Positions 56,282 through 64,000 of a stretch of 64,000 bases of DNA are shown here, piece after piece. The notes below the pieces were generated by a model. That model was not told the DNA's origin. It was given only the letters and a program-made list of their open reading frames with translations, and made no database searches. A program made the translations under genes and the position numbers. The first letter of the stretch is position 1. Each line of letters begins with the position of its first letter. This DNA is from Clavelina lepadiformis (Eukaryota; Chordata; Ascidiacea; Aplousobranchia; Clavelinidae), in the NCBI RefSeq assembly GCF_947623445.1, contig NC_135241.1:2048501-2112500 (forward strand). The letters run 5' to 3'.

Positions 56282-57118
56282 ACGTGAAGAAATTCATAAA
56301 TTTTAGTTTTACTTATGACTATATCTATATATAGATATCTATATATATTATATAAGGTAAGTGATTAGGATTAGGATTAGGTGATTAGTAGGGCAAGTTT
56401 TTGCAACTTTTTCAACTTTTTTTACAGCTTCTGGCAGCTTCTTTCTGGCCAGCTGGTGGCCTGCAGACGTGAGTCTGGCCAGCTGGTGGCCTGCAGACGT
56501 GAGTCTGGCCAGCTGGTGGCCTGCAGACGTGAGTGCAACTGTGCTTAATGTGCAATGCAAATAGATAAAATGGCACTTTTCTCGAATCACTAGATAGATT
56601 CCACCATGTCGATGTTTCCGGAATCTTCTCCTGACTTTCAAATCTGACAAGAAGAAAATGTAGCTAGCGTAGTCTAGATGAAAATCAAGCTAGCGTAGTC
56701 TAGATGAAAATCAAGCTAGCGTAGTCTAGATGAAAATCAAGCTAGCGTAGTCTAGATGAAAATCAAGCTAGCGTAGTCTAGATGAAATCCAAGCTGATTT
56801 CGAGACCTAGCTACGCCTACGTCTCTGTAGTGTATTAACTATAAGCTAGTTTCAACTAAATTTTAAGTACTAAAGTAAATAACTGTTATTTGTTATTTGC
56901 TGCAGACGTGAGTCTGGCCAGCTGGTGGCCTAGACAGTCAAATGGTCATCAAACGGTTGTTGGCTCGTCGCTCTGCGGCTCGCTGGTTTGAACCTGCAGC
57001 TTGTCTGTCGACGTTCTCCGGTTTTTCCACTGTGCTATGGGTTTCCCCCCACCCACCCTATGCTTTCTGCGCATCTTGACTTTATTGCTTTAGGATGAAA
57101 TTGCAAAAGTAATATCTG

Positions 57119-57200
57119 CATTGTCGGCAGGATTCGAACCTAAGCGGGCAGAGCCCAGCAGATTTCTAGTCTGTCGCCTTAACCACTCGGCCACGACAAC
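57119..57200 (-). tRNA. tRNA-Ser-AGA: tRNA-Ser(AGA)
   Basis: Standard AGA form, unit B22. Confidence 0.82.
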
Positions 57201-57277
57201 TGTGCTTAATGCATAGATGAAATAGTTAAAATGGCACATTTCCGAATATCCATATGAAATTGCAAAAGTAATATCTG

Positions 57278-57359
57278 CATTGTCGGCAAGATTCGAACCT
57301 ACGCGGGCATAGCCTAACAGATTTCAAGTCTGTCGCCTTAACCACTCGGCCACGACAAC
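57278..57359 (-). tRNA. tRNA-Ser-TGA: tRNA-Ser(UGA), wobble T-stem allele
   Basis: GGCAAG allele, unit B22. Confidence 0.88.
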
Positions 57360-57436
57360 TGTGCTTAATGCATAGATGAAATAGTTAAAATGGCACATTT
57401 CCGAATATCCATATGAAATTGCAAAAGTAATATCGG

Positions 57437-57518
57437 CGTTGTCGGCGGGATTCGAACCTACGCGGGCAGGGCCCAACAGATTTCGAGTCTGTCGCCTTAT
57501 CCACTCGGCCACGACAAC
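57437..57518 (-). tRNA. tRNA-Ser-CGA: tRNA-Ser(CGA), D-loop variant
   Basis: Private D-loop change (GTGGATAAGG for GTGGTTAAGG) just past the A box and a 5'-flank change (ACAACTATGC). The fold is not affected. Confidence 0.85.
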
Positions 57519-57597
57519 TATGCTTAATGCATAGATGAGAAATAGATAAAATCGCACTTTTCCGAATATCCATATGAAATTGCAAAAGTAATATCGG

Positions 57598-57690
57598 CGT
57601 TGTCGGCAGGATTCGAACCTACGCGGGCATAGCCTAACAGATTTCAAGTCTGTCGCCTTAACGTTGCCTTAAGTTGTCGGCCACGACAAC
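57598..57690 (-). pseudogene. Broken tRNA-Ser(UGA)
   Basis: Standard broken form, unit B22. Confidence 0.88.
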
Positions 57691-58096
57691 TGTGCTTAAT
57701 GTGCAATGCAAATAGATAAAATGGCACTTTTCTCGAATCACTAGATAGATTCCACCATGTCGATGTTTCCGGAATCTTCTCCTGACTTTCAAATCTGACA
57801 AGATGAAAATCAAGCAAGCGTAGTCTAGATGAAAATGTAGCTAGCGTAGTCTAGATGAAAATCAAGCTAGCGTAGTCTAGATGAAAATCAAGCTAGCGTA
57901 GTCTAGATGAAAATCAAGCTAGCGTAGTCTAGATGAAAATCAAGCAAGCGTAGTCTAGATGAAAATCAAGCTAGCGTAGTCTAGATGAAATCCAAGCTGA
58001 TTTCGAGACCTAGCTACGCCTACGTCTCTGTAGTGTATTAACTATAAGCTAGTTTCAACTAAATTTTAAGTACTAAAGTAAACTACTGTTATTTGC

Positions 58097-58554
58097 TTAA
58101 GGGGTCATGTCCCAATTCAAAGAGATAGGCTTTTCAATGCAAAGTGCGTTAAATGAAGAAGCTACCAACGCAAAACTACATCATAAACCTACCCTGAATT
58201 TTGGCTTGCAACAAGACCTAGGTTATGTCTGTCTACAGTCTTAATTTGGACAAAATCCATGTACTCAGTTTTCTATAACAATTGCCTAAACTTTAGAACA
58301 AGTTTTTAGCTTAACATTTTATGACAAATACTCCAAAAAAACAAAAATTCAAACCCACACAAAATTTACAACTTAGCCTAAACCTGGAACCAGCTGTCGT
58401 CAAAGCAACGACGAACTACTCCACATCGACGTCACATGCGCATTGGACCGGAAAATTTTTACTTTTTTTAATATGACGCATTGAGTGCGACACGGTCACA
58501 ATCACTGTGTTGCCCGGCTCAAAATTGTGGTTTTATTGGGAAGTGACCCCTTAA
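58097..58554. mobile_element. TTAA-flanked MITE-like element
   Basis: Unit B22 copy. Confidence 0.65.
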
Positions 58555-59447
58555 ACGTGAAGAAATTCATAAATTTTAGTTTTACTTATGACTATATCTA
58601 TATATAGATATCTATATATATTATATAAGGTAAGTGATTAGGATTAGGATTAGGTGATTAGTAGGGCAAGTTTTTGCAACTTTTTCAACTTTTTTTACAG
58701 CTTCTGGCAGCTTCTTTCTGGCCAGCTGGTGGCCTGCAGACGTGAGTCTGGCCAGCTGGTGGCCTGCAGACGTGAGTCTGGCCAGCTGGTGGCCTGCAGA
58801 CGTGAGTCTGGCCAGCTGGTGGCCTGCAGACGTGAGTGCAACTGTGCTTAATGTGCAATGCAAATAGATAAAATGGCACTTTTCTCGAATCACTAGATAG
58901 ATTCCACCATGTCGATGTTTCCGGAATCTTCTCCTGACTTTCAAATCTGACAAGAAGAAAATGTAGCTAGCGTAGTCTAGATGAAAATCAAGCTAGCGTA
59001 GTCTAGATGAAAATCAAGCTAGCGTAGTCTAGATGAAAATCAAGCTAGCGTAGTCTAGATGAAAATCAAGCAAGCGTAGTCTAGATGAAAATCAAGCTAG
59101 CGTAGTCTAGATGAAATCCAAGCTGATTTCGAGACCTAGCTACGCCTACGTCTCTGTAGTGTATTAACTATAAGCTAGTTTCAACTAAATTTTAAGTACT
59201 AAAGTAAATAACTGTTATTTGTTATTTGCTGCAGACGTGAGTCTGGCCAGCTGGTGGCCTAGACAGTCAAATGGTCATCAAACGGTTGTTGGCTCGTCGC
59301 TCTGCGGCTCGCTGGTTTGAACCTGCAACTTGTCTGTCGACGTTCTCCGGTTTTTCCACTGTGCTATGGGTTTCCCCCCACCCACCCTATGCTTTCTGCG
59401 CATCTTGACTTTATTGCTTTAGGATGAAATTGCAAAAGTAATATCTG

Positions 59448-59529
59448 CATTGTCGGCAGGATTCGAACCTAAGCGGGCAGAGCCCAGCAGATTTCTAGTC
59501 TGTCGCCTTAACCACTCGGCCACGACAAC
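59448..59529 (-). tRNA. tRNA-Ser-AGA: tRNA-Ser(AGA)
   Basis: Standard AGA form, unit B23. Confidence 0.82.
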
Positions 59530-59606
59530 TGTGCTTAATGCATAGATGAAATAGTTAAAATCGCACATTTCCGAATATCCATATGAAATTGCAAAAGTAA
59601 TATCTG

Positions 59607-59688
59607 CATTGTCGGCAGGATTCGAACCTACGCGGGCATAGCCTAACAGATTTCAAGTCTGTCGCCTTAACCACTCGGCCACGACAAC
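59607..59688 (-). tRNA. tRNA-Ser-TGA: tRNA-Ser(UGA)
   Basis: Well-paired allele, unit B23. Confidence 0.92.
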
Positions 59689-59765
59689 TGTGCTTAATGC
59701 ATAGATGAAATAGTTAAAATGGCACATTTCCGAATATCCATATGAAATTGCAAAAGTAATATCGG

Positions 59766-59847
59766 CGTTGTCGGCGGGATTCGAACCTACGCGGGCAGGG
59801 CCCAACAGATTTCGAGTCTGTCGCCTTAACCACTCGGCCACGACAAC
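59766..59847 (-). tRNA. tRNA-Ser-CGA: tRNA-Ser(CGA)
   Basis: Standard type B CGA form, unit B23. Confidence 0.87.
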
Positions 59848-59926
59848 TGTGCTTAATGCATAGATGAGAAATAGATAAAATCGCACTTTTCCGAATATCC
59901 ATATGAAATTGCAAAAGTAATATCGG

Positions 59927-60019
59927 CGTTGTCGGCAGGATTCGAACCTACGCGGGCATAGCCTAACAGATTTCAAGTCTGTCGCCTTAACGTTGCCTTA
60001 AGTTGTCGGCCACGACAAC
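59927..60019 (-). pseudogene. Broken tRNA-Ser(UGA)
   Basis: Standard broken form, unit B23. Confidence 0.88.
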
Positions 60020-60399
60020 TGTGCTTAATGTGCAATGCAAATAGATAAAATGGCACTTTTCTCGAATCACTAGATAGATTCCACCATGTCGATGTTTCCG
60101 GAATCTTCTCCTGACTTTCAAATCTGACAAGATGAAAATGTAGCTAGCGTAGTCTAGATGAAAATCAAGCTAGCGTAGTCTAGATGAAAATCAAGCTAGC
60201 GTAGTCTAAATGAAAATCAAGCTAGCGTAGTCTAGATGAAAATCAAGCAAGCGTAGTCTAGATGAAAATCAAGCTAGCGTAGTCTAGATGAAATCCAAGC
60301 TGATTTCGAGACCTAGCTACGCCTACGTCTCTGTAGTGTATTAACTATAAGCTAGTTTCAACTAAATTTTAAGTACTAAAGTAAACTACTGTTATTTGC

Positions 60400-60857
60400 T
60401 TAAGGGGTCATGTCCCAATTCAAAGAGATAGGCTTTTCAATGCAAAGTGCGTTAAATCAAGAAGCTACCAACGCAAAACTACATCATAAACCTACCCTGA
60501 ATTTTGGCTTGCAACAAGACCTAGGTTATGTCTGTCTACAGTCTTAATTTGGACAAAATCCATGTACTCAGTTTTCTATAACAATTGCCTAAACTTTAGA
60601 ACAAGTTTTTAGCTTAACATTTTATGACAAATACTCCAAAAAAACAAAAATTCAAACCCACACAAAATTTACAACTTAGCCTAAACCTGGAACCAGCTGT
60701 CGTCAAAGCAACGACGAACTACTCCACATCGATGTCACATGCGCATTGGACCGGAAAATTTTTACTTTTTTTAATATGACGCATTGAGTGCGACACGGTC
60801 ACAATCACTGTGTTGCCCGGCTCAAAATTGTGGTTTTATTGGGAAGTGACCCCTTAA
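60400..60857. mobile_element. TTAA-flanked MITE-like element
   Basis: Unit B23; CATCGATGTC marker. Confidence 0.65.
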
Positions 60858-61720
60858 ACGTGAAGAAATTCATAAATTTTAGTTTTACTTATGACTATAT
60901 CTATATATAGATATCTATATATATTATATAAGGTAAGTGATTAGGATTAGGATTAGGTGATTAGTAGGGCAAGTTTTTGCAACTTTTTCAACTTTTTTTA
61001 CAGCTTCTGGCAGCTTCTTTCTGGCCAGCTGGTGGCCTGCAGACGTGAGTCTGGCCAGCTGGTGGCCTGCAGACGTGAGTCTGGCCAGCTGGTGGCCTGC
61101 AGACGTGAGTGCAACTGTGCTTAATGTGCAATGCAAATAGATAAAATGGCACTTTTCTCGAATCACTAGATAGATTCCACCATGTCGATGTTTCCGGAAT
61201 CTTCTCCTGACTTTCAAATCTGACAAGAAGAAAATGTAGCTAGCGTAGTCTAGATGAAAATCAAGCTAGCGTAGTCTAGATGAAAATCAAGCTAGCGTAG
61301 TCTAGATGAAAATCAAGCTAGCGTAGTCTAGATGAAAATCAAGCAAGCGTAGTCTAGATGAAAATCAAGCTAGCGTAGTCTAGATGAAATCCAAGCTGAT
61401 TTCGAGACCTAGCTACGCCTACGTCTCTGTAGTGTATTAACTATAAGCTAGTTTCAACTAAATTTTTAGTACTAAAGTAAATAACTGTTATTTGTTATTT
61501 GCTGCAGACGTGAGTCTGGCCAGCTGGTGGCCTAGACAGTCAAATGGTCATCAAACGGTTGTTGGCTCGTCGCTCTGCGGCTCGCTGGTTTGAACCTGCA
61601 GCTTGTCTGTCGACGTTCTCCGGTTTTTCCACTGTGCTATGGGTTTCCCCCCACCCACCCTATGCTTTCTGCGCATCTTGACTTTATTGCTTTAGGATGA
61701 AATTGCAAAAGTAATATCTG

Positions 61721-61802
61721 CATTGTCGGCAGGATTCGAACCTAAGCGGGCAGAGCCCAGCAGATTTCTAGTCTGTCGCCTTAACCACTCGGCCACGACA
61801 AC
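61721..61802 (-). tRNA. tRNA-Ser-AGA: tRNA-Ser(AGA)
   Basis: Standard AGA form, unit B24. Confidence 0.82.
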
Positions 61803-61879
61803 TGTGCTTAATGCATAGATGAAATAGTTAAAATCGCACATTTCCGAATATCCATATGAAATTGCAAAAGTAATATCTG

Positions 61880-61961
61880 CATTGTCGGCAGGATTCGAAC
61901 CTACGCGGGCATAGCCTAACAGATTTCAAGTCTGTCGCCTTAACCACTCGGCCACGACAAC
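61880..61961 (-). tRNA. tRNA-Ser-TGA: tRNA-Ser(UGA)
   Basis: Well-paired allele; private 5'-flank change (CTTAAGGCATAG). Confidence 0.92.
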
Positions 61962-62038
61962 TGTGCTTAAGGCATAGATGAAATAGTTAAAATGGCACAT
62001 TTCCGAATATCCATATGAAATTGCAAAAGTAATATCGG

Positions 62039-62120
62039 CGTTGTCGGCGGGATTCGAACCTACGCGGGCAGGGCCCAACAGATTTCGAGTCTGTCGCCTT
62101 AACCACTCGGCCACGACAAC
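62039..62120 (-). tRNA. tRNA-Ser-CGA: tRNA-Ser(CGA)
   Basis: Standard type B CGA form, unit B24. Confidence 0.87.
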
Positions 62121-62199
62121 TGTGCTTAATGCATAGATGAGAAATAGATAAAATCGCACTTTTCCGAATATCCATATGAAATTGCAAAAGTACTATCGG

Positions 62200-62292
62200 C
62201 GTTGTCGGCAGGATTCGAACCTACGCGGGCATAGCCTAACAGATTTCAAGTCTGTCGCCTTAACGTTGCCTTAACCACTCGGCCACGACAAC
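62200..62292 (-). pseudogene. Partly broken tRNA-Ser(UGA), intermediate form
   Basis: It has the 11-bp tandem duplication but keeps the normal D-loop GAGTGG and thus an intact A box. The D-stem GCC/GGC can still form, with extra bases between it and the anticodon arm. It is an intermediate between the intact gene at 155-236 and the other 27 broken copies. It could still be transcribed by pol III, but a normal tRNA core is unlikely. Confidence 0.88.
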
Positions 62293-62568
62293 TGTGCTTA
62301 ATGTGCAATGCAAATAGATAAAATGGCACTTTTCTCGAATCACTAGATAGATTCCACCATGTCGATGTTTCCGGAATCTTGTCCTGACTTTCAAATCTGA
62401 CAAGATGAAAATCAAGCAAGCGTAGTCTAGATGAAAATCAAGCTAGCGTAGTCTAGATGAAATCCAAGCTGATTTCGAGACCTAGCTACGCCTACGTCTC
62501 TGTAGTGTATTAACTATAAGCTAGTTTCAACTAAATTTTAAGTACTAAAGTAAACTTCTGTTATTTGC

Positions 62569-63024
62569 TTAAGGGGTCATGTCCCAATTCAAAGAGATAG
62601 GCTTTTCAATGCAAAGTGCATTAAATCAAGAAGCTACCAACGCAAAACTACATCATAAACCTACCCTGAATTTTGGCTTGCAACAAGACCTAGGTTATGT
62701 CTGTCTACAGTCTTAATTTGGACAAAATCCATGTACTCAGTTTTCTATAACAATTGCCTAAACTTTAGAACAAGTTTTTAGCTTAACATTTTATGACAAA
62801 TACTCCAAAAAAACAAAAATTCAAACCCACACAAAGTTTACAACTTAGCCTAGACCTGGAACCAGCTGTCGTCAAAGCAACGACGAACTACTCCACATCG
62901 ACGTCACATGCGCATTGGACCGGAAAATTTTTACTTTTTTTAATATGACGCATTGAGTGCGACCGGTCACAATCACTGTGTTGCCGGCTCAAAATTGTGG
63001 TTTCATTGGGAAGTGACCCCTTAA
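62569..63024. mobile_element. TTAA-flanked MITE-like element, edge copy
   Basis: Last copy, 456 bp, with two single-base deletions near the right end. GTGCATTAAATC form. Confidence 0.63.
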
Positions 63025-63090
63025 ACGTGAAGAAATTCATAAATTTTAGTTTTACTTATGACTATATCTATATATAGATATCTATATATA

Positions 63091-63265
63091 TTATATAAGG
63101 TAAGTGATTAGGATTAGGATTAGGTGATTAGTAGGGCAAGTTTTTGCAACTTTTGCAACTTTTTTTACAGCTTCTGGCAGCTTCCTAAATACTCAGGATT
63201 TACGTGAGTCTAGCCAGCTGGTGGCCTAGACGTGAGTCTAGCCAGCTGGTGGCCTAGACGTGAGT
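63091..63265. repeat. Right end of the array
   Basis: TTAGGA motifs, T-rich tract, then two 28-bp minisatellite copies (AGTCTAGCCAGCTGGTGG) preceded by CCTAAATACTCAGGATTTAC. That lead-in is otherwise found only in type A units, so this terminal piece escaped the type B change. Confidence 0.9.
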
Positions 63266-64000
63266 AATAGAGTATGTAATAGAGGAGTGTATGTAATAGA
63301 GGTTTATATAGGCATGAAGGCTGTGCCCGAAAAGAGTGGGAAGGAAAACACACAGCCTAAAAAGAAAAACAAGATCATAGATTGTGAATTTATGCGGTAG
63401 CCAAAACTAAAGCTTTCGATAGCTTAGGCATACTACCTACACCACATTGGTTTGAAAAGGAAATAGCGGTATGCTGTACGCCTATACGTACATTTTGAAT
63501 CTGAGAGCATGAGTAGTTCTTGATGATTGTGTAATTAATTAAATTTTGCTAAACGTTGCAATTTTTTGAAGATCTGGCAGTGAATTTTAGTCCGTACTTT
63601 CAAACCGCGTTTGAAAATGAACAAAAGTATAAGGTTTGAAAATCCATAACTAAGCTGCAGTCCTTCCGTTCATACGAACTCACAAGCGGCCATTGAACGA
63701 GAAGGCTGCAGAATGCGATTGGGTTACTTTCCGCATCAGTTGTTGGGAAAGTAAAGTCAAAACACAAGACCATCAAAGCTTCTTACCTTATAGCTTTTAC
63801 TTCATATGGATTGTTATGTATTGGTTCTATGATATTTTCAATAACTGCTTATAGCACCAGAGTTGAAACGCGTTTATTCTTTTGCAGATTTCTTTTGTAT
63901 ATGTCCAAGTTCAAATAACATAGGTCATTATACATTTTATACAGCATGCAAGTATGTAGGGTAATATAGCATGAAAGAAAAGTTGTACTGCGAACAACAC
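63266..64000. other. Unique right flank, no gene seen
   Basis: The tandem repeat stops. The start has a few imperfect copies of ATGTAATAGAGG. The rest is AT-rich non-repeated sequence with no tRNA box pair or long open frame on either strand that I can find. Confidence 0.75.

Larger units (their letters stand above)
54179..56347. repeat. Tandem unit B21 (class S)
   Basis: 2169 bp. Minisatellite marker CTGGGGGCC; internal duplication 54367-54758; satellite 55660-55711. Block partner of B11, but it shares a tRNA-flank marker with B7. Confidence 0.95.
56348..58620. repeat. Tandem unit B22 (class L, shortened duplication)
   Basis: 2273 bp. Internal duplication 56536-56901 has five satellite copies and lacks the GCAAGC one; downstream satellite 57803-57984 has seven. 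Confidence 0.95.
58621..60923. repeat. Tandem unit B23 (class M, extra minisatellite copy)
   Basis: 2303 bp, 30 bp longer than other class M units. Internal duplication 58839-59230; satellite 60132-60287. Confidence 0.95.
60924..63090. repeat. Tandem unit B24 (class S, last full unit, diverged)
   Basis: 2167 bp. Internal duplication 61112-61503; satellite 62405-62456. It has many private changes in its right half and is the only class S unit with the well-paired UGA allele. Confidence 0.95.
1..63265. repeat. Tandem array of tRNA-Ser(UCN) units, 29 copies
   Basis: Units of 1944-2303 bp repeat head to tail with near identity. Their boundaries are set here at the TTATATAAGG motif that follows an AT palindrome. 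The differences between units are mostly whole-copy changes of 26-bp or 30-bp sub-repeats plus scattered single-base variants. The left edge lies outside the window. The right edge is at about 63265, where a two-copy minisatellite gives way to unique DNA. Confidence 0.97.

Noticed and set aside
1-63265. Organellar or bacterial tRNA operon
   Set aside because: No encoded CCA, pol III T-run terminators, internal A and B boxes, one amino acid only, and satellite-rich spacers.
63314-63400. 28-codon lysine-rich open frame in the unique flank
   Set aside because: Too short, no recognisable motif and no visible splice context.

Overview
The window is almost entirely one tandem array of eukaryotic tRNA genes. 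From position 1 to about 63265 a unit of roughly 1.9-2.3 kb repeats head to tail 29 times, with the first unit cut by the window edge. No protein-coding gene is supported. The tRNAs are all class II serine tRNAs on the minus strand. They have a long variable arm, internal A box (TGGCCGAGTGG) and B box (GGTTCGAATCC), discriminator G, no encoded CCA, and a TTTT pol III terminator 11-14 nt past the 3' end. These traits indicate a eukaryotic nuclear genome. The resemblance to animal tRNA-Ser(UCN) suggests a metazoan, probably an invertebrate, but the species cannot be read from the sequence.

Each unit carries the serine UCN set: tRNA-Ser(AGA), (UGA) and (CGA), followed by a fixed broken UGA copy. 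I count 28 AGA, 30 intact-looking UGA (one cut by the window edge), 32 CGA and 28 broken copies, 118 tRNA-like loci in all. Genes sit about 159 bp apart, so the cluster looks like an old tandem duplication of one tRNA-Ser gene whose copies diverged in the anticodon.

Layout of one unit, plus strand left to right: an AT-rich palindrome and TTAGGA motifs; a 30-bp minisatellite; a conserved segment with A/B-box matches on the minus strand (possible tRNA-derived SINE head); the tRNA block; a 26-bp satellite; then a 458-bp TTAA-flanked inverted-repeat element (MITE-like). Positions 1-1114 hold a partial, diverged unit. Positions 1115-9346 hold four type A units, each with AGA, UGA, CGA, CGA and the broken copy. 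Positions 9347-63090 hold 24 type B units with one CGA fewer and a 392-bp internal duplication (tRNA flank plus satellite) inserted in the minisatellite. Type B units fall into classes M, S and L, with 6, 2 or 7 satellite copies after the broken tRNA. Multi-unit blocks recur at an exact 22,366-bp offset, so recent block duplication or unequal exchange has shaped the array.

The array ends at about 63265 in a diverged unit whose minisatellite resembles type A. The last 735 bp are unique DNA in which I see no gene. Within this array the tRNAs are expected to be transcribed one by one by pol III. Whether they supply bulk serine tRNA or are mostly a silent satellite cannot be settled from the sequence.
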